A stretch of 64,000 bases of DNA from JADCCX01 sp031431475 (lineage in GTDB: Bacteria > Pseudomonadota > Alphaproteobacteria > Rhizobiales > Beijerinckiaceae): positions 58,221-122,220 of the forward strand of contig JANPDL010000034.1 in assembly GCA_031431475.1 (NCBI GenBank), given 5' to 3'. Below, in pieces: positions 1-7,864 of this stretch; position 1 is the first letter of the stretch; every line of letters begins with the position of its first letter. Under the pieces are notes generated by a model. The model made no database searches, had not been told where the DNA came from, and worked only from the letters and a program-made list of their open reading frames with translations. Made by a program: the position numbers and the translations under genes.

Positions 1-2
1 GC

Positions 3-458
3 CCAGTATCACCCCTGTTTGGCCTGATCGTCTTCGCCGCATGGATCGCGGCGGAGATCATGGCGTTCAATCTGGTCGCCAGCTGGACCGGCGGCAGTCT
101 CGCGTTTTTTCTCTTCATCATGAAGACGGTCCTGGGCACGATTTTTGTCACACGCGTGATCCGGCAGAAGCTGTTCAGTCTGTTGAAGCGCGGCGGCGGA
201 GGCTTTGTTCTGGATGGAACCAAGGCCACGGAGACATGGCTCAAGGGGCTTGGCGCCTTTCTGATCATCATCCCCGGTTTTCTCGCCGGCGTGTTCGGGC
301 TGGCTCTGCTGACGCCATCGGTCAGGCGATGGTTTGTCCGCCGCAGCGGAGCGCGGAGGCAGAACCCAAGGGAGATTGATCTGACGACACAGGACTGGAA
401 AGAAGTTCCGGATGCATCGGCAAAGCGGATTCGTCGGCGCAAAACGCCTGAAGCGTAG
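3..458 (+). CDS. fxsA: FxsA family membrane protein (5' end outside window)
   Basis: The frame is open from base 3, so the gene begins just upstream of the window; an ATG at 60 is internal because the hydrophobic reading (LFGLIVFAAWIAAEIMAF) starts before it. The product shows the FxsA pattern of several hydrophobic segments in the first ~90 residues, including GTKATETWLKGLGAFLIIIPG, followed by a charged cytoplasmic tail (RRWFVRRSGARR). FxsA is an inner-membrane protein first known for relieving phage T7 exclusion by F plasmid; its normal role is unclear. Placement directly before secB is the usual order in Rhizobiales and supports the call. Confidence 0.88.
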   Translation, partial: PVSPLFGLIVFAAWIAAEIMAFNLVASWTGGSLAFFLFIMKTVLGTIFVTRVIRQKLFSLLKRGGGGFVLDGTKATETWLKGLGAFLIIIPGFLAGVFGLALLTPSVRRWFVRRSGARRQNPREIDLTTQDWKEVPDASAKRIRRRKTPEA

Positions 459-564
459 TCAGCAGTTTATGCGCTAAGATGCTCGCGTCACGGCTTGTCG
501 GTGATCGGCAAGACGTGGTAGCGCGGCTGCCGAAACACTTGTCCCACATGCAAAGGACTACAGT

Positions 565-1041
565 ATGTCGACCAATGGTAACGGCGCAGTCGGCGCTCCA
601 CCCGCAGGCCCCTCGCTCAATGCGCTTGGCCAGTACATCAAGGATTTCTCGTTCGAGAACCCCAATGCGCCGCAGTCGCTGGGTCCGCAGCAGAATGGGC
701 CGCAGATCAGCATACAGGTCAACGTGAATGCCAAGCAGCTGGCGGAAGCCGATTTCGAGGTCGAGATCAAGCTGGAGGGCGGCGCTGGTGAAGGCACCGG
801 TACACTGTTCAAATTCGACCTGACCTATTGCGGCATCTTCCGCGCCATCAATGTACCGCAGGACCAGCTTGGCCCGGTCGTGATGATCGAATGCCCGCGG
901 CTGCTTTTCCCCTTCGCCCGCCAGATCATAGCCGATGCCGTGCGTCACGGCGGCTTCCCACCGCTTTATATCGACCCCATCGACTTCGGTGCGCTCTATC
1001 AGCAGCGCATGCAGAGCGAGCAGGGTGCGGCGGTCAGCTGA
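565..1041 (+). CDS. secB: Protein-export chaperone SecB
   Basis: 158-residue acidic protein of normal SecB length. It carries the family pattern: IQVNVNAKQ beta strand, the LTYCGIF segment, and the strongly conserved CPRLLFPFARQIIADAV stretch followed by GGFPPLYIDPIDFGALY. SecB is a cytoplasmic homotetramer that keeps preproteins unfolded and hands them to SecA for Sec export. The start ATG at 565 is preceded by an AAAGGA ribosome-binding site. The gene stands about 100 bases after fxsA on the same strand. Confidence 0.97.
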   Translation: MSTNGNGAVGAPPAGPSLNALGQYIKDFSFENPNAPQSLGPQQNGPQISIQVNVNAKQLAEADFEVEIKLEGGAGEGTGTLFKFDLTYCGIFRAINVPQDQLGPVVMIECPRLLFPFARQIIADAVRHGGFPPLYIDPIDFGALYQQRMQSEQGAAVS

Positions 1042-1177
1042 AAAAATATATTGCCTGTTTGCAATCCAGCAAACTCGCCATACGTATAACTACATGGTGA
1101 GTAGCCTTGGATTGACCCCCCGTTCCTCCTTGGCAAGCTCCCGCCGTTGATTTTGTTGACGGTTGTCTCTGACACTG

Positions 1178-1206
1178 GCGCTCGATCTCCCCCCGGGATC
1201 GGGCGC
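1178..1206 (+). terminator. Possible hairpin between secB and xthA
   Basis: Bases 1178-1187 and 1197-1206 pair over ten positions with one G-T wobble around a C-rich loop. No clean T run follows (only a mixed TTGTCATTTG), so it may be a weak terminator of secB or simply a stable GC hairpin. The rest of the 230-base gap shows nothing I recognise. Confidence 0.3.
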
Positions 1207-1274
1207 TTGTCATTTGTGCGCTTGCTTTTTGAGCCGTTTTTCCGGATTGCGAGGAGATCGCTGCGGAGGCTACC

Positions 1275-2090
1275 ATGCGCTTGACCCTGACGACGTGGAA
1301 TATCAATTCTGTGCGGCTGCGCATCGATCTCGTCGGGCGCTTCGTGGCGGATCATGCACCGGATGTGCTGTGCTTGCAGGAAACCAAATGCCCGGACAGC
1401 GAGTTTCCGCTGGCTGCTGTGAAGGCCATGGGTTTCAGCCATTGGGCATTTGCGGGGCAGAAAGGCTATAACGGCGTCTCGATTTTCTCCCGCTTTCCCC
1501 TCCTTGACGTTGAAAAGGCCATGTTTGGCGGCAAGGAAGAAGCACGTCACATCGCCGCAATGCTGGGCGAGGGAGCGGGCCCTGCAGCCGGATTGACGGT
1601 CCATAATTTCTATGTCCCTGCGGGTGGCGACATTGCTAACCGTGCCATGAACCCGAAATTCGGCCACAAACTCGATTTTCTGGCCGATATGACGGCATGG
1701 TCCGCCAAGGCCCGTGACAGTCGCACAAAGAGCATTCTCGTGGGCGATCTCAACATCGCGCCATATGAGTCAGATGTCTGGAATCACAAGGCACTGCTTG
1801 ATGTCGTCAGCCACACACCGGTCGAGACCATCGGACTGGAGGCCATGCGCCGCGAAGGCAACTGGATCGACGCTGTCCGCAAGGTGAAGCCCCAGCCGGA
1901 GCGCGTCTATTCCTGGTGGAGCTACCGTTCGCCTGACTGGTCAGCCGCCGACAAGGGCCGCAGGCTCGATCACGTCTGGAGCACACCTGATCTGGAGGGA
2001 GCCATCGCCAGCGCCCATGTCAGCCGTGACGTCAGGGGCTGGGAGAGGCCGTCGGATCATGCGCCGGTGACGGTGAAGCTGGAGTTTTGA
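1275..2090 (+). CDS. xthA: Exodeoxyribonuclease III (AP endonuclease)
   Basis: 271 residues, the normal length for the Mg-dependent exonuclease III/APE family (endonuclease-exonuclease-phosphatase fold). Visible active-site elements are N9 in TTWNINSVR, E36 in CLQETK, the GDLNIAP motif in the middle (~153-159) and D261-H262 in the C-terminal SDHAPV. The enzyme nicks DNA 5' of abasic sites and degrades 3' ends in base-excision repair. Its last 59 bases overlap the 3' end of the convergent irr gene. An ATG start is preceded by GGAGG about 7 bases upstream. Confidence 0.96.
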   Translation: MRLTLTTWNINSVRLRIDLVGRFVADHAPDVLCLQETKCPDSEFPLAAVKAMGFSHWAFAGQKGYNGVSIFSRFPLLDVEKAMFGGKEEARHIAAMLGEGAGPAAGLTVHNFYVPAGGDIANRAMNPKFGHKLDFLADMTAWSAKARDSRTKSILVGDLNIAPYESDVWNHKALLDVVSHTPVETIGLEAMRREGNWIDAVRKVKPQPERVYSWWSYRSPDWSAADKGRRLDHVWSTPDLEGAIASAHVSRDVRGWERPSDHAPVTVKLEF

Positions 2091-2625
2091 GCGCCATCGA
2101 CGTTTCACCCAGATCGAGACGTCTGAGTCGCACGATTACATCGATACCTGCCACGGCAAAACCGGGGGGCGCTACTGGAGCGCTTTCCAGATGCAGGGTT
2201 TCTCCAGGAACATCAAATACATCATCCTCACCCTCGATGAGGTAGTGGTGGTGATCACTGGTATTCGTATCAAAATAGGCCTTGCCGGATCCGACGTGTA
2301 CATGTCGCAGCAGCCCGGCCTCCGTGAACTGATGCAGCGTGTTGTAAACTGTCGCGAGCGAGAGAAACGCCCGTGACCGCGTGGCCTCTGCAAACAAGGC
2401 TTCTGCCGACACATGTCGATGCGCCTTGCCAAACAGCATCCAGCCCAGAAGGACACGCTGGCGCGTTGGACGCAAGCCGCGCTCGCGCAACCTCGCCTTG
2501 ACGGCGCTGATGGGGCAGCCCGGCCGTTCTGCCTGATTCCCGTAAGCTTCACGAACGAGCCTGCTGATCTCTGTGCAGCCATTTGATTCCGGTGCTGGGC
2601 CGATGGGCGTTAGCGCGGGAGGCAT
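2032..2625 (-). CDS. irr: Iron response regulator Irr (Fur superfamily)
   Basis: 197 residues with a winged-helix N-terminal domain (LRERGLRPTRQRVLLGWMLF, ATVYNTLHQFTEAGLL) and a Fur-like dimerisation part. It has the two traits of haem-sensing Irr: a Cys-Pro haem regulatory motif at residues 37-38 (RPGCPIS) and the triple histidine at about 125-127 (SDHHHYLIEGEDD). Irr controls haem and iron genes in Rhizobiales and is degraded on binding haem in Bradyrhizobium. The start at 2625 has a GAGG ribosome site. The last ~27 residues (rich in Pro, Ser, Ala) go beyond the usual Irr end and lie in the overlap with xthA. Confidence 0.9.
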   Translation of the reverse strand: MPPALTPIGPAPESNGCTEISRLVREAYGNQAERPGCPISAVKARLRERGLRPTRQRVLLGWMLFGKAHRHVSAEALFAEATRSRAFLSLATVYNTLHQFTEAGLLRHVHVGSGKAYFDTNTSDHHHYLIEGEDDVFDVPGETLHLESAPVAPPGFAVAGIDVIVRLRRLDLGETSMALKTPASPSPAHDPTASPSP

Positions 2626-2641
2626 TTCTGGTTTCCTCTAC

Positions 2642-2663
2642 TTTAGAATAGATAAAAACTAAA
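2642..2663 (-). promoter_or_regulatory. Imperfect inverted repeat resembling an iron control element upstream of irr
   Basis: The 22 bases just upstream of irr read TTTAGAA followed by a 10-base AT spacer and CTAAA. The half-sites match those of the iron control element bound by Irr (TTTAGAA-N3-TTCTAAA), but spacing is wider and the second arm is incomplete. It could be an autoregulatory site or just an AT-rich promoter. Confidence 0.35.
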
Positions 2664-2801
2664 CTCTTTCAATAACTTAACAAAACAGTGGACGCATGGT
2701 CAAGCTGCCGATGAAAACAGGATTAAATTCCGCATGACCCAGCCCCTGATTTATGTGTAGCCCGCGTCTCGCTGACAGGGTGAGCGGTTTTGACTGGCTT
2801 G

Positions 2802-2822
2802 TCTAATTCACTCACCAGTGAC
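2802..2822 (+). promoter_or_regulatory. TetR-type operator overlapping a -10-like box, upstream of the Bug gene
   Basis: TCACT (2808-2812), spacer CACC, AGTGA (2817-2821) form a perfect 5+5 inverted repeat of the TNACTNANNAGTNA type bound by many TetR regulators. A TCTAAT -10-like hexamer (2802-2807) lies directly before it. The same arrangement recurs at 4606-4625. The tetR gene at 3905 lies between the two sites, so it is the natural candidate to bind both. Confidence 0.7.
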
Positions 2823-2912
2823 ATACTTCTGACTGACCTGACAGAGCGTGACATTGCACTGATCCAATGAAGGTCGCCGGTGTGCAACGCACCGAGCCAG
2901 GGAGGATCCGGG

Positions 2913-3899
2913 ATGAAGCATTTCCTTTCCATGGTCGCGAGCGGCCTCATGACTACCGCGCTAGTGGCGGGAGCCGCCTTCGCGCAGGCCTTTCCGTCGC
3001 GCACTGTCACAATCGTCGTGCCTTTTGCCGCCGGTGGCCCAACGGACATCATCGCCCGCGCCATCGCCGACCGCATGGGTGAGTCGCTTGGACAGAGTGT
3101 CATCATCGAGAACGTCGCGGGCGCAGCCGGAACGACCGGTGCGCTGCGCGTGGCACGGGGCGACAAGGACGGATACCAGCTCCTCATGGGGCCGATGAGC
3201 ACCATGACTTTCAGTCCGTCACTCTATCCCAATGTGGGATTTGATCCGCTGAACAGTCTCGATCCTGTCGGAATTGTCGCTTCCGCACCGATCATGCTGG
3301 TGGCCGCCAAGGATGTACCGGCGAAAACGATGGCGGAGTTCCGGACCTACGCCACCAGTACAGGCACCAATCTCAAGAACGGCAATGCGGGCGTGGGCTC
3401 GACATCGCATCTGGCGTGCCTGCTGCTCAACCGCGAACTCAAGATTGACCCTGTGATGGTTCCTTACCGTGGCACCGGCCCTGCCATCAACGACCTGCTG
3501 GCGGGACAGATCAACTACATCTGCGATCAGGTGACGAGCCTGATGGGGCAGGTTCAAGGAGGCACGATCACCCCCATTGCGGTGATGGCACCAACGCGCT
3601 CGCCAGTATTGCCAAATGTGCCAACCGCTGCCGAGGCCGGCGTTCCTGGCGTCGACATGATGGTCTGGAATGCGATTTTTGCACCAAAAGGCACCCCAAA
3701 GGACGTCATTGCTAAGCTGAACCAGGCCATCGTGAAGGGGCTGGATTCACCCGCAGCACGAGAGCGCTTCCGTCTGCTGGGAGCCGAAGCGCCGCCTGCC
3801 GACATGCGCTCGCCCGAGGCGCTCGGCCGCATGCATGCGGCTGATCTGGCCAAGTGGGGCGCTTTGATCAAGGCTGCGGACATCAAGGTGGCGCAGTAA
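2913..3899 (+). CDS. Bug-family (TctC-like) periplasmic solute-binding protein
   Basis: 328 residues from ATG 2913, chosen over an upstream GTG/ATG option because GGAGGA lies at 2901-2906. It starts with a signal peptide (MKHFLSMVASGLMTTALVAGAAFAQA) and shows the Bug landmarks: FPSRTVTIVVPFAAGGPTD, the VIIENVAGAAG loop, and PYRGTGPAINDLLAGQI. Bug proteins bind carboxylates such as tricarboxylates or aromatic acids and some serve TctAB transporters; no tctAB is nearby, so this is an orphan binding or sensing protein. It is followed after 5 bases by the TetR regulator and is probably co-transcribed with it. Confidence 0.9.
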   Translation: MKHFLSMVASGLMTTALVAGAAFAQAFPSRTVTIVVPFAAGGPTDIIARAIADRMGESLGQSVIIENVAGAAGTTGALRVARGDKDGYQLLMGPMSTMTFSPSLYPNVGFDPLNSLDPVGIVASAPIMLVAAKDVPAKTMAEFRTYATSTGTNLKNGNAGVGSTSHLACLLLNRELKIDPVMVPYRGTGPAINDLLAGQINYICDQVTSLMGQVQGGTITPIAVMAPTRSPVLPNVPTAAEAGVPGVDMMVWNAIFAPKGTPKDVIAKLNQAIVKGLDSPAARERFRLLGAEAPPADMRSPEALGRMHAADLAKWGALIKAADIKVAQ

Positions 3900-3904
3900 C
3901 CGGG

Positions 3905-4570
3905 ATGCTTGAGCCAATCACTCCGGCTGTGGAGGCAGATGCGGAGAAGCCCAAGACACGGCGTGATGCTGCCGGAACCAAAGCCCGCATTCTCGCTGTC
4001 GCCACGCGTGAGTTTGCCAGCCACGGATTCGAAGGAGCCACAACCGATGACGTGGCCGCCAAGGCCCGCGTCAACAAGCGGATGATCTACCATTATTTCG
4101 GCAGCAAGGAGCAATTGTACCTTGAAGTGCTGGAACAGGCCTATGCCAATGCGCGCGGAGCAGAGGCCAGGCTGAAGCTAGACGAGGCCGATCCTGTTGC
4201 GGCGCTGACGCGGCTAACCGAATTCACCTTCGACAGCTTTTCACGCGACCGCACTTTCATCAGCCTGCTGAATACCGAGAACCGGCAGAAAGCCAAGGTG
4301 CTGAAAAAGTCATCGCGGGTCGAAGACATGAACTCCACCATCATGGCGTCAGTGGACCGCATCCTGCAAAAGGGGGCAGCATCGGGGGCCTTCCGCAAGG
4401 ATCTGGATGCCTTCCAGCTGTGGATCTCGGTGGTTGGCGTTTCGTATTTCTATTTCTCCAATATCCACACGCTGTCGGTGATTGGCGGGCGCAAGCTGGA
4501 CGATCCGGCACTGCTGGCCCAGCGGCGGCGGCATGTGGTGGATTTCGTGCTTTCAGCAGTGCGGCCATGA
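3905..4570 (+). CDS. TetR/AcrR family transcriptional regulator
   Basis: 221 residues from ATG 3905. The N-terminal part has the TetR helix-turn-helix: ILAVATREFASHGFEGATTDDV then AKARVNKRMIYHYFGSKEQLY. The rest is a helical ligand-binding domain. It lies 5 bases after the Bug gene and is bracketed by two near-identical operators (2806-2822 and 4610-4626). The sequence therefore suggests that it controls its own two-gene unit and the sugar operon downstream. The inducer is not evident. Confidence 0.92.
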   Translation: MLEPITPAVEADAEKPKTRRDAAGTKARILAVATREFASHGFEGATTDDVAAKARVNKRMIYHYFGSKEQLYLEVLEQAYANARGAEARLKLDEADPVAALTRLTEFTFDSFSRDRTFISLLNTENRQKAKVLKKSSRVEDMNSTIMASVDRILQKGAASGAFRKDLDAFQLWISVVGVSYFYFSNIHTLSVIGGRKLDDPALLAQRRRHVVDFVLSAVRP

Positions 4571-4583
4571 GATTTTCGACGGC

Positions 4584-4626
4584 TTGACTCGTTAAGGCAT
4601 GAGAATATAATTCACTCATCAGTTAC
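4584..4626 (+). promoter_or_regulatory. Sigma70 promoter with TetR-type operator ahead of the sugar operon
   Basis: TTGACT (4584-4589), 16 bases, then a perfect TATAAT (4606-4611) make the best promoter seen in the window. The operator TCACT-CATC-AGTTA (4612-4625) follows immediately and covers the expected start of transcription, as expected for repression. It shares 15 of 18 bases (AATTCACTCAYCAGTKAC) with the site at 2805-2822. Confidence 0.75.
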
Positions 4627-4672
4627 TTAATAAGAAGACGTCTTTACAAGAATTTTGCGGGGAGAGCAGGTC

Positions 4673-5824
4673 ATGGCGCAAAAGCGCATCGGCATCATCA
4701 TGCATGGCGTCACGGGGCGCATGGGCATGAACCAGCACCTCATCCGCTCCATCCTCGCGATACGCGCTGCGGGTGGTGTGGCATTGTCCGATGGCACGAT
4801 GCTGATGCCCGATCCGATCCTGGTGGGCCGCAGCCTGCCGAAGATTGCGGCACTTGCAAAATTGCATGGTGTGGAGCGTTACACCGACAATCTCGACAAA
4901 GCGCTGGCCGATCCGGATGACGCGATCTTCTTCGATGCCGGCACCACGCAGATGCGCCCTTCCCTGCTGAAAAAGGCAATTGCTGCTGGCAAGCATATCT
5001 ATTGCGAGAAACCCACGTCCACCAATCTCGCCGAAGCGCTGGATGTCTGCCGTATCGCAGACAAGGCGGGCATCAAGCATGGCGTCGTGCAGGACAAGCT
5101 GTTCCTGCCGGGCATGCTGAAGCTGGCGGCCCTGCGCGACAGCGGTTTCTTCGGCAAGATACTCTCGGTCAGGGGCGAGTTCGGTTACTGGGTCTTCGAG
5201 GGCGACTGGCAGGCGGCGCAGCGTCCTTCGTGGAACTACCGGTCGGAAGATGGCGGTGGCATCATTCTCGATATGATCTGCCACTGGCGCTACGTGCTGG
5301 ACAATCTCTTTGGTGAGGTTGAATCCATCTCCTGTCTGGGTGCCACGCATATCCCGGATCGCTGGGACGAAAACGGCAAGCATTACAAGGCGACGGCGGA
5401 TGATGCGGCGTACGCCACGGTCCAACTGGCTGGTGGCGTCATCGCGCAGATGAATTCATCCTGGGTGACGCGCGTCAACCGAGATGACCTTGTGACCTTC
5501 CATGTGGACGGAACGCTCGGTTCCGCCGTTGCCGGTCTGTGGGATTGTGTGGTGCAGCCGCGTATGGCCACGCCGCGCCCGGTGTGGAACCCTGACCAGA
5601 AGCAGACCATCAACTTCCGCGAGACATGGCAGAAGCTGCCGGACAACCGGAACTATGATAACGGCTTCAGGACGCAGTGGGAGATGTTCCTGCGCCATGT
5701 GGCGGAGGATGCACCCTACAAGTTCACCCTGCTGGAAGGCGCCAAAGGTGTGCAACTCGTGGAATGCGCGCTGGAAAGCTGGAAAGAGCGGCGCTGGGTC
5801 GATGTTCCGGCTCTCAAGGTCTGA
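4673..5824 (+). CDS. Gfo/Idh/MocA family oxidoreductase (cluster copy 1)
   Basis: 383 residues from ATG 4673 (GGAGAG at 4661). It has a Rossmann NAD(P)-binding start (IGIIMHGVTGRMGMNQHL), the family EKPTS motif near residue 115, and a C-terminal substrate domain with the GGGIILDMICHWRY segment where the catalytic His usually sits. Members oxidise or reduce hydroxyls of sugars and cyclitols. It is the first gene of the operon behind the strong promoter, and DUF993 follows after 3 bases. The particular sugar is not known. Confidence 0.9.
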   Translation: MAQKRIGIIMHGVTGRMGMNQHLIRSILAIRAAGGVALSDGTMLMPDPILVGRSLPKIAALAKLHGVERYTDNLDKALADPDDAIFFDAGTTQMRPSLLKKAIAAGKHIYCEKPTSTNLAEALDVCRIADKAGIKHGVVQDKLFLPGMLKLAALRDSGFFGKILSVRGEFGYWVFEGDWQAAQRPSWNYRSEDGGGIILDMICHWRYVLDNLFGEVESISCLGATHIPDRWDENGKHYKATADDAAYATVQLAGGVIAQMNSSWVTRVNRDDLVTFHVDGTLGSAVAGLWDCVVQPRMATPRPVWNPDQKQTINFRETWQKLPDNRNYDNGFRTQWEMFLRHVAEDAPYKFTLLEGAKGVQLVECALESWKERRWVDVPALKV

Positions 5825-5827
5825 GCG

Positions 5828-6994
5828 ATGGCCACCATTCAACTCCCCCGCCCGGACCGCAGCATCGAGAGCTTCACGCTGTCCGCGCCGCGCCTTGATT
5901 TCAAGGCCAGCACCCGCCCGCTGAACCGCATTGCGCTGGCGGCAGGCCATGTCGTGGCGGACCCGTTTGCCGATATCGATCCATGGCTGGCCGCCGCACC
6001 GGACTGGGATCGCACGATCGCCTTCCGCGAGCATCTCTGGTCGCTTGGCCTTGGTGTGGCGGAAGCCATGGACACGGCTCAGCGCGGCATGGGGCTTGAC
6101 TGGAGCATGGCGCTCGATCTGATTGGTCGGTCAGTCGCCGCAGCTAAGACATACCCCGGCGCGGTGGTCTTTTCGGGAGCGGGCACGGATCACCTTCTGC
6201 CAGAACAGGCCAGAAGTATCGACGATGTCATCGACGCCTATGAGATGCAGTTTGCCGCTATCGAGAAGCTGGGCGGGCGCATCATCATGATGGCATCCCG
6301 CGCGCTGGCAAAGGTGGCGAAAGGCCCGGAGGATTATGCGGCGGTGTATGACCGCATTCTCAGCCAGGCCCGCGAACCCGTCATTATCCACTGGCTCGGA
6401 GACATGTTCGATCCTGCGCTGACCGGCTACTGGGGCAGCCCCTCGCTTGATACGGCTATGAATACGGCTGTCGATGTCATCAACCGCAATGCGGCGAAGA
6501 TCGACGGCGTCAAGATCTCGCTGCTGGACAAGGACAAGGAAATCGCCATGCGCCGCCGTCTGGTGCCGGGCGTGCGCATGTACACGGGCGATGATTTCAA
6601 TTACGCCGAGCTGATCGAGGGGGATGCACAGGGCTACTCCGATGCGCTGCTCGGTATATTCGATGCAATCGCACCTGCTGCGGCTGCTGCTCTCGGTGCG
6701 CTCGCCGATGGTGACAACGCGCGCTTCAACGCCATTCTCGCGCCCACCGTGCCGCTTTCGCGCCATATCTTCAAGGCACCCACTCGCTTCTACAAGACGG
6801 GCATCGTCTTCATGGCCTGGCTCAACGGTCATCAGGACCATTTCACCATGGTGGGCGGGCAGGAAAGCACGCGTTCGGTGCTGCATTGTGTCGAGCTGTT
6901 CAAGCTGGCGGATGCGGCTGGGCTGCTGAGCGATCCAGACCGCTCTGCAACCCGCATGCGTCTGTTTCTGGCCCAGCGCGGAATGGCAGGATAA
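5828..6994 (+). CDS. DUF993 / dihydrodipicolinate-synthase-like aldolase
   Basis: 388 residues. The N-terminal RPLNRIALAAGHVV and the central GAGTDHL, VIIHWLGDMFDP and DGVKISLLDKDKE segments fit the DUF993 branch of the DapA/NAL aldolase superfamily. The Lys in GVKISLLD (about residue 227) is at the usual Schiff-base position, and GDDFNYAELIEGD follows it. The family is usually next to sugar oxidoreductases and isomerases, as here. A retro-aldol cleavage of an oxidised sugar is a reasonable inference but is not proved. Confidence 0.85.
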   Translation: MATIQLPRPDRSIESFTLSAPRLDFKASTRPLNRIALAAGHVVADPFADIDPWLAAAPDWDRTIAFREHLWSLGLGVAEAMDTAQRGMGLDWSMALDLIGRSVAAAKTYPGAVVFSGAGTDHLLPEQARSIDDVIDAYEMQFAAIEKLGGRIIMMASRALAKVAKGPEDYAAVYDRILSQAREPVIIHWLGDMFDPALTGYWGSPSLDTAMNTAVDVINRNAAKIDGVKISLLDKDKEIAMRRRLVPGVRMYTGDDFNYAELIEGDAQGYSDALLGIFDAIAPAAAAALGALADGDNARFNAILAPTVPLSRHIFKAPTRFYKTGIVFMAWLNGHQDHFTMVGGQESTRSVLHCVELFKLADAAGLLSDPDRSATRMRLFLAQRGMAG

Positions 6995-6999
6995 CGACC

Positions 7000-7863
7000 A
7001 TGCGCGATTTCTCCGGCGATCACAGCCTGCTCTCCATCAACACCGCCACGGTGCGCAAGCAGGGTACACTGCTTGAGATCATCGAAGCCTGCGCCCGCCA
7101 CGATATCCGGGCGATTTCGCCGTGGCGGGATCAGGTGGCGCATGTTGGGCTTGCCGCGGCCGTTGCGGCGGTGAAGGCCACTGGAATGCAACTCTCGGGC
7201 TATTGTCGCGGCGGTATGTTTCCAGCTGGTCCGGATCAAATGGCTGCTGCACGGGATGACAACCGCCGCGCCGTAGATGAAGCAAAAGCGCTCGGTGCGC
7301 CCTGTCTCGTTCTGGTGGTCGGCGGGTTGCCGCAGTTCTCGCGACCGGGATCACCCGAAAGCCGGGATATAGGTGCCACGCGGCACATGGTGGAGGACGG
7401 GATCGGCACGCTGCTGGACTATTCCAGAAGTGTCGGCATGCCGCTCGCCATAGAGCCTCTGCATCCGATGTATGCGGCGGACCGCGCCTGCGTAAACACC
7501 CTGAGTCAGGCACTCAATATCTGCGATTCGCTGGATGCCGCCCAATCCGGCATGCTCGGTGTTGCGGCTGATCTTTATCACATCTGGTGGGACCCGGAAC
7601 TGATGGCCATGATCCGCCGGGCCGGGCGGCAACGGCTGCTTGCCTATCATGTCTGTGACTGGCTGGTGCCGACCACGCATCTGCTGGAGGATCGCGGCAT
7701 GATGGGTGACGGTGTCATCGATTTCAGACCGATCCGCGCCGCGGTTGAGGCCGAAGGTTTCTCTGGGTTCAGCGAGGTGGAAATTTTCTCGCAGAACTGG
7801 TGGGGGAAGCCAATGGACGAGGTGCTGACGACCTGCATCGCGCGGCACCGGAGCGTTGTTTGA
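7000..7863 (+). CDS. Sugar phosphate isomerase/epimerase family TIM-barrel protein
   Basis: 287 residues from ATG 7000, just after the DUF993 stop. It shows AP-endonuclease-2/xylose-isomerase-like barrel features: HDIRAISPWRDQVAHVG, CLVLVVGGLPQ, LAIEPLHPMYAADR (metal-binding Glu), GVAADLYHIWWDPEL (Asp-His), HVCDWL and GFSEVEIFSQNWW (metal-binding Glu). This set of Glu, Asp and His residues is normal for a divalent-metal isomerase or epimerase. It overlaps none of its neighbours, and the next gene starts 1 base after its stop. Confidence 0.88.
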   Translation: MRDFSGDHSLLSINTATVRKQGTLLEIIEACARHDIRAISPWRDQVAHVGLAAAVAAVKATGMQLSGYCRGGMFPAGPDQMAAARDDNRRAVDEAKALGAPCLVLVVGGLPQFSRPGSPESRDIGATRHMVEDGIGTLLDYSRSVGMPLAIEPLHPMYAADRACVNTLSQALNICDSLDAAQSGMLGVAADLYHIWWDPELMAMIRRAGRQRLLAYHVCDWLVPTTHLLEDRGMMGDGVIDFRPIRAAVEAEGFSGFSEVEIFSQNWWGKPMDEVLTTCIARHRSVV

Positions 7864-7864
7864 C

